Assembly: GCA_028015245.1 (NCBI GenBank)
Contig: CM051393.1
Location: 12,433,036-12,497,035, forward strand
Direction of reading: 5' to 3'
Source of the DNA: Cardamine occulta
Lineage: Eukaryota > Streptophyta > Magnoliopsida > Brassicales > Brassicaceae
Length of the DNA stretch: 64,000 nucleotides
Position numbers and translations under genes: made by a program. Each line of letters starts with the position of its first letter. Position 1 is the first letter of the stretch. Shown piece after piece: positions 11,715 to 22,189 of this stretch. The notes under the pieces are model-generated. The model saw nothing but the letters and a program-made list of their open reading frames with translations. It did no database searches and had not been told where the DNA came from.

Positions 11715-14441
11715 ATGTTCAATCAAAGACCTGTTTTTCTAGGGTCTCTCATGTTGGGTTTCTTCCTCTTCTTCGTAAATGGTGAACAATGTTCAAATTC
11801 GAGCTCATTGATTGGGCACGAGTCTGAATTCAAGATGTTGCAACATCAGCTTCGAGGGGTTTTCTCCATTGTTGATGATTGTTCGTTTAGGGTTTCTCGT
11901 TTTGATATGCTCTCTGGTTCTGATGTTCATTGGTGGGGTGCTATGAGTTCTGATTTTGAGAATATGACTAATAATGGCTTTGTTATCTCTGATCACAAGC
12001 TTAATCAAACATTCAAAAATGCTTCCTTTATTGTTCGTTTGATGGGTAATGTTACTTGGGATCAGTTAGGAGTGGTTTCGGTTTGGGACTTACCTACTGC
12101 TTCTGATTTTGGTCATGTTCTGCTTTCGAATGCGACGGAATCAGATTCTTCTTCTCCAAAAACTGAATCACCTCCTTCAGAGAGTAAAGATGTTGGTACC
12201 GGGAAATCGAATAACAGTGACCCTTTTAAGGCTCCTACTATGTTTGATAATTGTAAGAAGCTTTCGGATAAGTATAGGCTAAGGTGGAGCTTGAATGCAG
12301 AGAAAGGATATGTTGATATTGGTCTAGAGGCTACAACGGGTTTACTGAACTACATGGCATTTGGTTGGGCGAAACCGAATGCTACATCGAACTTGATGTT
12401 GAATGCTGATGTTGTGGTTACTGGGATTAGAGAGGATGGCTTCCCGTTTGCTGATGATTTTTATATCACAGAGTCTAGTGTGTGCTCTGTGAAGGACGGT
12501 ATAGCTTCTGGGGTTTGTCCTGACACTGTGTATGAAGGATTAGATCCAATTGGGTCTTCGGTGAATAACACTAAACTGGTTTACGGGCATAGGATAGATG
12601 GAGTTTCGTTTGTTAGGTATAGGAGACCGTTGAACGATAGTGATAATAAGTTTGATTTTCCTGTGAATGCAACTGAAAACCTTACAGTTATTTGGGCACT
12701 TGGGGTGATAAAACCACCAGATGTTATTAATCCTCACTATCTCCCTGTAAATCATGGCGGTGTGGAATCAGAAAACTTTGGGCATTTTTCGCTAAGTCTT
12801 ACGGAGCATGTGGATGAATGTTTGGGACCATTGGATGCTGACAATAAGTATGATCAAGATGTGATCATTGCTGATGCCAACGCACCTCTTGTTGTCACAG
12901 CTGGACCATCTGTGCATTATCCGAACCCTCCAAACCCTTCAAAGGTTCTGTATATTAACAAGAAAGAAGCGCCAGTGTTGAAAGTGGAAAGAGGGGTTCC
13001 TGTGAAGTTTTCAATAGAAGCAGGACACGACGTTTCTTTCTATATAACTTTGGATTTTCTTGGTGGGAATGCTTCTCTAAGGAACAGAACTGAGACAATC
13101 TATGCGGGTGGGCAAGAAACTCATGGAGTGCTGTCGAGTCCTTTGGAGCTGGTTTGGGCTCCTAATAGAAATACACCTGACCAACTCTATTATCACTCGA
13201 TTTTTCAAGAGAAAATGGGTTGGAAGGTTCAGGTTGTTGACGGGGGACTGTCGGATATGTACAACAACAGTGTCAATCTAGATGATCAGCAAGTTAAGTT
13301 CTTTTGGACCATAGTAGGGGATTCAATATCGATTGCAGCTCGTGGCGAGAAGAAAAGCGGTTATCTTGCTGTTGGTTTCGGTAGCGAAATGACAAACAGT
13401 TATGCCTATGTTGGTTGGTTTGATAGAAACGGAACAGGACATGTAAATACTTACTGGATTGATGGAGAATCCGCTTCTGCTGTGCATCCCACAACCGAAA
13501 ATATGACATACGTGAGATGCAAATCCGAAGAGGGAATCATCACACTGGAGTTTACCCGTCCCTTAAAACCGTCATGCAGTCATCGAGATAGACCCGAATG
13601 TAAGAATATGATCGATCCCACAACTCCTCTTAAAGTGATATGGGCAATGGGTGCTAAATGGACAGATGGTCAGTTGACTGAGAGAAACATGCATTCGGTT
13701 ACAAGTCAGAGACCTGTCCGTGTAATGTTAACACGTGGATCCGCAGAAGCAGAACAAGATCTAAGACCAGTCTTGGGAGTTCACGGGTTCATGATGTTCC
13801 TCGCTTGGGGAATCCTGCTTCCCAGCGGGATATTATCTGCAAGATACCTAAAACACATCAAAGGTGATGGCTGGTTCAAGATTCATATGTATCTTCAATG
13901 TTCTGGACTAGCCATTGTCTTCCTCGGCCTCCTCTTTGCAGTAGCTGAACTTAACGGTTTCAGCTTCAGTTCATCCCACGTCAAGTTCGGTTTCACAGCC
14001 ATAGTTTTGGCTTGCGCTCAGCCCGTGAATGCTTGGCTAAGGCCTGCGAAACCCGCTCAAGGAGAATTGATATCTACAAAGCGAAGAATCTGGGAGTATT
14101 CTCATTCGATCGTGGGCCAATCAGCTGTTGTAATTGGAGTTGTCGCGCTTTTCACAGGAATGAAACATCTGGGAGAACGGAATGGAGCAGAAAACGTTGA
14201 TGGGCTTAACTTGGCCCTCGCGCTATGGGTCTTCCTCGGTGTGGTTACTGTTGCGTACTTGGAGTATCGGGAACGAAGGAGAAGAAGAGCGAGGAATCTG
14301 AGCAGAGGGAATTGGGTATTGGGGAATGCTGAAGAAGATGATTCGATTGATCTAATAGACTCAAGAGGAGGTTTCAGAGATAAAGATGATGAAGATAGAA
14401 ATGGAGGGAGGATGGAAATTCAGTTAGAGCCGTTGAAATAA
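11715..14441 (+). CDS. DM13-DOMON-cytochrome b561 membrane protein (AT5G54830-like)
   Basis: A 908-residue protein in one intronless frame. A hydrophobic signal peptide covers residues 1-23. A DM13 domain follows (about 42-140, with WWGAMSSDF and VSVWDLPTASDFG). Next is a first DOMON domain (about 182-335, YRLRWSLNAEKGYVDIGLEA), a beta-rich linker, and a second DOMON domain (about 528-660, YLAVGFGSEMTNSYAYVGW). The C-terminal half-membrane part (about 686-840) is a cytochrome b561 core with the histidines of GVHGF (His690), KIHMYLQ, HVKFG and YSHSIVG, which are the likely ligands of two haems. The cytosolic tail is basic then acidic. Such CYBDOM proteins are thought to pass electrons across membranes, often using ascorbate or acting on ferric iron; the substrate here is not known. 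Many N-glycosylation sites fit a secreted N-terminal part. The start is the first ATG before the signal peptide. The protein looks intact. Confidence 0.9.
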   Translation: MFNQRPVFLGSLMLGFFLFFVNGEQCSNSSSLIGHESEFKMLQHQLRGVFSIVDDCSFRVSRFDMLSGSDVHWWGAMSSDFENMTNNGFVISDHKLNQTFKNASFIVRLMGNVTWDQLGVVSVWDLPTASDFGHVLLSNATESDSSSPKTESPPSESKDVGTGKSNNSDPFKAPTMFDNCKKLSDKYRLRWSLNAEKGYVDIGLEATTGLLNYMAFGWAKPNATSNLMLNADVVVTGIREDGFPFADDFYITESSVCSVKDGIASGVCPDTVYEGLDPIGSSVNNTKLVYGHRIDGVSFVRYRRPLNDSDNKFDFPVNATENLTVIWALGVIKPPDVINPHYLPVNHGGVESENFGHFSLSLTEHVDECLGPLDADNKYDQDVIIADANAPLVVTAGPSVHYPNPPNPSKVLYINKKEAPVLKVERGVPVKFSIEAGHDVSFYITLDFLGGNASLRNRTETIYAGGQETHGVLSSPLELVWAPNRNTPDQLYYHSIFQEKMGWKVQVVDGGLSDMYNNSVNLDDQQVKFFWTIVGDSISIAARGEKKSGYLAVGFGSEMTNSYAYVGWFDRNGTGHVNTYWIDGESASAVHPTTENMTYVRCKSEEGIITLEFTRPLKPSCSHRDRPECKNMIDPTTPLKVIWAMGAKWTDGQLTERNMHSVTSQRPVRVMLTRGSAEAEQDLRPVLGVHGFMMFLAWGILLPSGILSARYLKHIKGDGWFKIHMYLQCSGLAIVFLGLLFAVAELNGFSFSSSHVKFGFTAIVLACAQPVNAWLRPAKPAQGELISTKRRIWEYSHSIVGQSAVVIGVVALFTGMKHLGERNGAENVDGLNLALALWVFLGVVTVAYLEYRERRRRRARNLSRGNWVLGNAEEDDSIDLIDSRGGFRDKDDEDRNGGRMEIQLEPLK

Positions 14442-15421
14442 TAGTAACTTTTTTATTTTTTCTTCAAATTTTTATTTTTGTTTTTTTCACCTTACCAAAC
14501 AAAGAAAAAGAAACAAGAAGAGTTTTGTCTTTTTACTTATAAATCCGGCGGTTGATATATTGTATCTATAATCTATGCATTAGAGTTGTACACGTTTGAG
14601 CAAATTTGATTTTTATATACTACACATTACACAAATCGGTTTTGAGGTTTTTTATTTATTTATTCATTGGTGTTCAGCTGTGGTTTGTTTTAAACTGTAC
14701 TTTACTTTTCTTTTCCTTTTCGAATAATTTTTTTTTTTTGGATTTACATTTCCTAATATTGTGTCCTTGTTTCGTTAATTTACCTTTCAATTCGTTGTGT
14801 TGTCATATAAACTAAATATTATAGTAGAAACTAGAAAAAATGATATTGTAGATGATGCACAACGAAAATTTGAACTTATCTGATCCAAAAATTGATATGT
14901 AGTACAGTTAATGGGTTTTTATTAGGTGTTTGAACGGATAGCTTCTTTGAACTTGTTTTTTTTTTGTTTGATGATAAACTGTTTTATTCACAAAGCAAGA
15001 AAAGATAATTTTACCAATTAGAGGTTAAAACCAATTGAAGCAATGGAATTTGACTGTTTATAATACGTTCTTGGGTAAATAATATTATTTTTGGAAGGTT
15101 AGTAAGATTAAGATTCATATAAAATGAAACGAATAGTATGTTTCGGGTAAAAGGTTAATGTTATTTTTGGAAGGTTAGTAAGATTGAGATTCTTGATTTT
15201 GCTTAGATTGCTTCAAATTGGTTTCTTATACACATTAATTAAAATCGAAATTTCCTCAAGACTCCAGTGTTTTACCCCTAGTTTGATTCAATATTTTATG
15301 AAAACTAAAGCTTCTTGCTTGATTGAGCTATTCTCACAAAATGTATCTGATTTTGAAGAAGTTGAGTTAATGTTTCTATAATGTATCAATACCTTATTTT
15401 GTGTGTTTGTGATGCTTTGCT
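14442..15421. other. Spacer after the b561 gene
   Basis: Probably begins with a T-rich 3' UTR. A near-identical short stretch (TTTTTGGAAGGTTAGTAAGATT) occurs twice, at about 15088-15110 and 15163-15187, a small direct repeat. No coding frame or RNA gene was recognised. Confidence 0.5.
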
Positions 15422-15729
15422 ATGGTTACAGTCTTACAGAGAGTTCTAGTTGTAAAGAAGACAAAAAGGATGAGTGGTTTTAGAGCTTTCAAAGCTCAAG
15501 TGCCCATTGAATGGAGCCAGAGCTTGTACATAACCTTAAAAGATGTCCAGGAAGTCATAAAGTAAATAGTCGTAGACGGTTGATAAGAAATGTTGGTATC
15601 AGTATGTTTGGTGCCTTTTTTGTATATTTGCTCTTACGTTGTCGATCTCAAATCCATCGGTTTGGTTATTGTTTCTGGCCAGTGTTTAAAGATTTGGTCC
15701 CAGATTGGTTAGTAGAAAATGGTGATTAG
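15422..15729 (+). pseudogene. Small frameshifted ORF with one membrane segment
   Basis: An open frame from ATG 15422 (or the in-frame ATG 15470) runs to TAA at 15563 and reads MSGFRAFKAQVPIEWSQ then LYITLKDVQEVIK. One frame over, the sequence immediately continues as SRRRLIRNVGISMFGAFF, VYLLLRC and PVFKDLVPDWLVENGD, ending at 15729. Joining the two frames near 15563-15570 would give a protein of about 85-100 residues with an amphipathic N-terminus and one hydrophobic segment. That suggests a small tail-anchored or organelle inner-membrane protein. There are no introns, so it may be a processed copy or an accessory gene broken by a small insertion. I do not recognise the family. A sequencing error at the A/T-rich junction is the other explanation. 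Confidence 0.45.
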
Positions 15730-16400
15730 ATTAAGAAAATAGGTTTTTGCAGTCAATGGATGAACGAGTTTTTGACAAATAGATTGGTTAACACTATGAG
15801 TTGTTACCTTTCAATTTGTTACTGAAATATTGAGAGAAAGATTGATGCAGAAATAATCATAATTTTACAATAGAAAACCTATTATTCATATTATGCGATC
15901 CTAGCTGCATGATGTGTTTGACTTTCATTTAAACATCTATATTATATACATATATCTTAGAAGTGTTCTGTGTTATTAGAAGACATCATGTTCTTAGTTG
16001 TAAATGTATATTTATATATTATATTTGATTACTAGAAAGTAGAAACTAGTATTATATGAAATATGCAGATCGTATGAAGTAGTTTGTGTGAGTTATGTTT
16101 TGGGTGCCAAATTCGGTTTCGTCAAGGTCTGTTAAAGATTTTTGATACGAATTTTTATAACCAACAAAATTCAGCTCTAATTTGATTGGAGCTTCTGGAA
16201 TTTAATTAAAATTAAATTACGTGAATAATTGATCATTTAAATTTGATTAAAAATTAATTCAATTATTTATAATTCAACTAAATACATATTAGATATGTAT
16301 TAATTATATTAGATATAAATTTTAAATATGAAATAAAACTGGATTAAAATTAATTTTTCAACTAATATTAAGTAGCTCGATATCTTTCCAATCTTATCTA
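15730..16400. other. AT-rich spacer up to the hAT element
   Basis: Very AT-rich, with repeated AATTAA-type words and no coding signal. It ends in the 8-base target-site duplication CTTATCTA at 16393-16400. Confidence 0.5.
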
Positions 16401-17100
16401 TAGGGGTGGACAAAATAACCGTAACTGAAAAAACCAAACCAAACCGAACCGTGAGTTTGTAATTTGATTCGGTTTCGATTTTGTTTAAAAACCCGTGCGG
16501 TTACCACTATAAGAGTTATTTCGGTTTCGATTCGGTTCGGTTTAAAAGCGTGGTTTAATCGAAATTTTTTTTTTATTTTTTATATATGCTTATATAGATA
16601 CTTGTGTTACCTAATTTTATTTTTTATATAAAAAAATCTTAAAACGGTTGCACAAAAAAAATTAATAAAAAAAGATACAAACTCTAGATATATAAGCATC
16701 TTGTATAAAATTTAAGGTTTTGAATCATTCTTTTACTTTTTTACTATAATTTCATCAAGTAAATCGCATCACTAAGTTTGACTTCCATTCTCTTCAAGTT
16801 TTTCACTATAATCAATTTTGAGTTTTGAATTTTTACAATTACAAATTCAATGTTTTGATTTGAGTTTTTAAATATTATTTTTTATAAAATCATGAAATCA
16901 TCTACAAAAACTGAAACTGAAACCAAACCAAACCGAACCGAATTAATATTGGTTAAAACCGTTAAAACCGTAAACCGAAGAAAACCAAACTGAACCAAAC
17001 CGTATTTCAATCGGTTTTTAAATGGTTTCATTTTCTATAAAACCGAAAAACCGAAAAAACTAAACCGGAACCGAACCATAAACCGGAATGCCCACCTCTA
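16401..17100. mobile_element. hAT-type non-autonomous DNA transposon (MITE)
   Basis: The element is 700 bases long. Its ends are TAGGGGTGGACA and, on the opposite strand at the right end, TAGAGGTGGGCA, which are terminal inverted repeats of the hAT type. It is flanked by perfect 8-base duplications CTTATCTA at 16393-16400 and 17101-17108, the length expected for hAT insertion. Subterminal regions (16420-16560 and 16910-17090) are packed with CGGTT/AACCG words on opposite strands, likely transposase-binding repeats. There is no transposase ORF, so it depends on an autonomous relative. The perfect duplication suggests a fairly recent insertion. Confidence 0.9.
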
Positions 17101-17388
17101 CTTATCTACATTGAAATTGAAATTGAAATTCCATTCCAAGAATTAAAGTAAATTACCTTGGTCGGATTTAGTAGGCGTGGACTTGAAGTTAAAGCTAAAA
17201 AGGATCCAAGGGTGGAGAAAGCTGCGTTTAAAATTGAAGAAGAAAGAATCAAACGGTCATAAGAGTAGCGTCAAAACAGTTGCAATTTATCTCTTTTAAA
17301 AACCAATCTACCTCTCGCAGCTTCTCTTGTTTATCACACCTAATAAGAGTCATAACATACAACGCTCTTCTCTGGCAAATCCGAAAAC

Positions 17389-19753
17389 ATGGTAAAGTTC
17401 TCTTCGATCGCGTTTCATGATCAAGATTTTTTACTGTCTCGGATCCATTGATGTCTTTGTATCTGTATTCAGGCTCTACCTAACCAGCAAATCGTCGCCA
17501 CAACAGAGGAAGAGACTGAGTACTTGGAGGAGAAACGTAATCTGGTATGCCTTTTTGCTAACCTTACTCTAGCTATGATAATCATCTCTACTGCTTAGTT
17601 ATGATTCATTGCAATTTGAGGCTTTTGCTTCATGATTGACTTGTTTTTGTGGTTTCTTTAACTCTCTGAATGATTCAATTCGTGTTCGTAAGCTGCTTTG
17701 ATATGTGCGCTTTGCTTTGTGTGTGTGTTTCAGGAAGATTTGTGGAAGGTTGCATTTCCAGTGGGAATTGAGGTATATTGTTTTCAGCAACTTATTTGGC
17801 TTCAACACTGTCTCCATTGTTATTCTTTGCTCATGGTTGTCAAATTGCGATGGCAGTGGGAAAATTTTGATGCATTTTATAATGTCAATTGGGATTTCAG
17901 AAATCTTGAAGTAAGTTGTTTGGTTCACATTCTCCATTTTTTTTTGAGGTTGACAAGATTTTGGTATTTATGTTATCTGTTCTGTGTGTAAGGAAGCATT
18001 TGAGGAAGGAGGAATGCTCTATGGGAAGAAAGCCTTTGTTTTTGTCACTGCAGAACGTAAGTTTTTTTTTTTTTTTGAGATTTCTAGTTCTTCTTTCTAA
18101 TTTGCTCTCTTCGTTTGCTTATAGTTGCTGTTTAAAATTTTCTTTCTATATTTACAGCTCAGTACCTCTCCTACAAATATGTAACCAAGGTGGTCCAGGT
18201 CCCAACAGTTGCTGTTGTAAGTTATTATTGTTGGAATCTCTATCAACGGTCTGTGATGATAGATATTATTTCATTTATCTTTCTAATATTCTGTATTATA
18301 GCAGTTGGATCAATTCAGGGTGCAATGCAGAAAATTATTCCAATGAAACAAATGAAAATGGACTGGCTTCCTTACATTCCCTTAGAAAAAAGGTACCATA
18401 TATAAATACATTTGTTGGGATGTCTTAAATATTCATTGAGATCTAATTACTTTTGCATTGTTCTTGTTGCAGAGATAGACAAGTTGATAGGATGAACTTT
18501 CAAATTTTTATCTTGGGCTGTACGCGGAGGAAACAAACATGTGTCAAATGACTCATCGTAACTTAAAAAGCAATGTTCACTTGTTAGGAAGGGATTTTGA
18601 GTTACATTTACATATATAATATTGAAATTAGAACATGGAACAAGGCATCAAGTATCTACCAGTTCTGGTCTACTCAATTTAGATTTGTACATTATATGCA
18701 GATCTGCTCTCAGACATTTGAAGGAAGAACGTGCTAGGATGTTCCAGTATTGCATTCCTTGTGAGCTTTTTATTTCTCTACTACCAAATACTAGTTAAAA
18801 GTTTCTGATTGTGTGTGTGGTTAGTACGAAACAAGAAAATCTAATATCTCTTACTTTTTTCACTTTTGCAGATATCTATAACCCATTTGTGGAAGATGAA
18901 CTTGAACAGAGTACTGTGGTCGACATAGCTTTCCCGTCTGAATCGCCGGTAAGTTTTCTAGCATGCAATGAATGTATTGAGTGGCTCAGATCTACATTGT
19001 GTTGGTTATTTTCTCTATAATCAAGTTTTAATGTTTTATGTTTGTACCAGGTTGTATGTGATTTTGACTGGGAGCTTGATGAACTTGAGGTGTGTGTAAC
19101 CATAAAACTTAAATTACTTGTTCATTTGGTTCAAGAGAGTTGTCATCTTTGCGCTGCTCTTTCCTTGTGTGTCCAAATTGCATTCATAAATCTGGATGGC
19201 TTTTTTGTGAATCTATGTCAGGAATTTGTTGATAAACTGATTGAAGAGGAAAGCTTATCTGTGGAAGAAAAGGATGAATTCAAAGTAAGTTTGAGCTGTA
19301 ACACAATTGTGAGTTGATGACAGTTTTGAGAATATCTCTAATCACCATTTTTCTCAGGAATTTGTCAAAGAGCAGGTAAGAGCAGGTTTGAGCAGCAAAG
19401 AAAGCTAATCGAGAGGTAAAACTGTAACTGTGAGCTAACTTTCAATGAGACTGTTTGCTAAATAAGATATTATACTTGCAGGCAAAAGATGCTCGAAAGA
19501 AAGCAAAAGAAGAAATGAGTGAAGATACTAAGCGTGCCTTTCAAAGCATCAAGTTCTACAAATTCTACCCTCAGCCTTCACCAGACGTCTCTCTACTCCG
19601 TAAGGTAAGAAGAAAAGAAAAACACCAAAACCCGCCTTCTCCAATTAGCTTAATAATCTTTTCAAATTAATCATATGTAACTTGTAAAAGGCTTTTTTTC
19701 TTTTGCAGTCGCCGTACATTTCTCGTAGTATGAAGGCTCATCAAGTCCTTTGA
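17389..19753 (+). pseudogene. HIT4-like gene, decayed copy
   Basis: About 15 short exons read a protein resembling HEAT INTOLERANT 4 (AT5G10010) and its paralogue, recognised from memory: EDLWKVAFPVGIE (17734-17772), WENFDAFYNVNWDFRNLE (17857-17910), EAFEEGGMLYGKK (17993-18056), MKMDWLPYIPLE (to 18392), RDRQVDRM (18473-18529), SALRHLKEER (18702-18760), EDELEQSTVVDIAFPSE (18872-18948), VVCDFDWELDELE (19051-19089), EFVDKLIEEE (19222-19284), EEMSEDTKRAF (19482-19604) and MKAHQVL at the end. HIT4 acts at chromocentres in heat-induced chromatin loosening and has a longer N-terminus, absent here. Three lesions are visible. The donor after 18529 reads GA instead of GT. An extra 10 bases at about 19385-19394 shift the frame before KKANRE. 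The exon ending at 18392 has no acceptor in the right phase. Hence a pseudogene, although many exons remain intact. Confidence 0.65.
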
Positions 19754-20513
19754 TTCTGAATGAATCTGCAGAACTCATAATAGCTTTTCTGCGTTTGTAC
19801 TTAAAAAGCCAAGAATGAACAAGGACACTCTAATTGTTCTCAGTTACTAATTTGCCACCATCGGTGCTAAGCATTCTCTAATTGTGAACCTTCTATCTAT
19901 CCTACCTACAAGAGTTCGTTGGATCAGAATTTTCTAAGGTTATTGTGAGAATTTCCTAAGAATTTACCTAACAATGTTATGGTTATCGCTGGAGATGAAG
20001 ATTTTTATGCTAACCTTGAATTAGTACAGAATTGATATGACAACATTATGCTAGTTTATCGTCAAGGTAATGCTGCAAAAATACTAAAGAAAATTGGATA
20101 CTCCCGTTGGGAGATTAAATCATTCTTGAATGATGGTTTGCAAACTTGAGATGACGTGGAGGTTTAATATTAGTTGTCATAAGTTTTTGGATTTAGTTAG
20201 TTTTTGAATCTCTTACTCTGTAAATTGAATCTTATAAGTTTTTGATAAATCATCTTCTGATAAGTTTCACATAGAGCTGAAAATTTAGAAACTTGATAAA
20301 TCTTCTTCTATAAAAGTTGTTAAAATATCACTTCATTGTTTGATATATTTCCTTGATAATTTAGTCCCGTATCTTTTTACAAATTCAAATTCATTGCCCA
20401 ATAAAATAAGAGTACCCAAGGATATCATACCACTAAACTAACTCTCTTTGTTATTTTCTAGGAATTAATGTACAAAGTGATAAATAATTACCAATTAAAA
20501 AAGAAAAACTAAA
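19754..20513. other. Convergent spacer between the HIT4-like copy and SGP1
   Basis: AT-rich, including the presumed 3' ends of both flanking genes. No repeat or coding signal was seen. Confidence 0.5.
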
Positions 20514-22189
20514 TTAGGAATCGTAGTCGATAATGGGTTCACCTAAGGTCAAATTTCTGTCGATCTTCCAAGGCAAATTAAAAAGTTTAGCTAAAATGAA
20601 TTTGAAGATTTTGTTCACATTTATGTTGTGTGTCGCACTTGAAAAGAACAATGACGCCTTCATCACCTTCGCGTATGCTCTTGCCTAATTATTTCAGATA
20701 TCAAAAGAAACAAAACACTTAATAATTATTATATAAGTCCAAGTTATCTAAATCATCATGAAAACGTACAAAATAATGAAATGCGTCTTCAACTGATTAC
20801 ATGATTGTGTACCTGAGTGACAATGGTCCACTGCAGGTTAGGTGGGAGCCGAACAAAATCATCAAATTTTGTTCCTATTAGAATCGGAATTGCCGTCTGA
20901 TCAAAGAAAATACAAAATTATAAAATAGTACCTTTAAGAAATAGTATTTTGTAGGAATCGGATTCCAAATTTTTATAATATCTCCTTTAATGTTAATAAT
21001 TTATATTTTTATAAAGCATTAGGCATTCAACTAGTAAAAAAAATCGGTCGTGTAATTTTGTACATAAAAACCATTAACACCAAAAAACAACAAAGAATTG
21101 AAAGTTGAAACTAATAAAATCTAAATTGACGTCGAAGATATATGGAACAACTCAAGTTGAATTTGGTTTCTTTACTTCCTAAGTTATAAATCTAAACTAA
21201 AACAAAAACAAAATATACATAGATAAGACCTTTCTCTAATATTCAACAACAAATTATTGATATTGAACGTACCTTGTTCCATTTTCTTGCCTGGCTATAC
21301 CACCCGAAGACACTGAAAAACAGAACAATAAAACAAAACAAAAAATCAGAACAAAAATAGAGAAATGTTACCAAAAAAAAAAAAAAGCAAATTGATGAAG
21401 AAATTAGAAACCTGTTAAGAGTAGATCGACTGGTTAGATCAAACATGAACAAGATTGCTACTGCATCTTTACATGCAATCGGTATATGATCTTTTGACCT
21501 CTTTTCATCACCTACACAATCATTTATAATCTTCTAATAATTAACAAAGTAGTTGCCAACACACTAATCACCAATCCATATTCTTTATTTCATTAATTAA
21601 ATATTAGTTTCACTCACCTCCTACATCCCAAATGCTAAACGAAATTGTAACTCCTTGAACATAAAACGTTTTGTCCATCAAATTCAAACCCGTCATCTCC
21701 AAGAAACCTTGATTCTCATCTCCCACATATTTTATCTTTAAAATAAAAAATTAAAAACATATGAGAATTAATCACAGTTAATTTAGTAATATAATAAAAC
21801 AGTAATTATTGATTAACAAAAGATTTGATACTTACTACAAAAGTAGTTTTCCCTGTTTGGCAATCCCCAAGTAAACTGATCTTGAGACTAACCAAATCTG
21901 AATCCGAACTTGAACCAAACCTTCTATCGGAAACAGTGGGCTCGACCGTAATGTCATCGTCTCCGTCGAAGATATCACCGCCGGTGGAAGAAATCCGGTG
22001 AACGATTCGTCGGTAAATAATAGGTCTTTCGATGATAGTTGAACAAGATACGATTTTTCTCCATAGAAACCTAAAAAAATCACCAAAGATTGATACCTTC
22101 TCGATGAATCTCCATTTTATGTTCACGTGAACTATTTTCCGGCAGAAAGGAGTCATCTTTCCGGCGATCTCATGGATCTTCTCAGCCAT
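20514..22189 (-). CDS. SGP1: Monomeric G protein SGP1 (Spg1/Tem1-like small GTPase)
   Basis: Plant relative of the yeast septation GTPases Spg1/Tem1; in A. thaliana it is reported to work with a MAP4K-alpha kinase. Exons on the minus strand: 22189-21836, 21735-21618, 21511-21412, 21312-21273, 20896-20813, 20684-20514, giving 288 residues. An N-terminal extension of about 100 residues precedes the GTPase core. The P-loop is GDCQTGKT, switch II is WDVGG, the base-recognition motif is GTKFD and the last motif lies around FFSSATHN. The C-terminus ends GEPIIDYDS with no prenylation box. The start is the ATG of MAEKIHEIAG at 22189; upstream codons stay open but contain no ATG in frame. All splice phases agree and the protein is intact. 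Confidence 0.92.
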
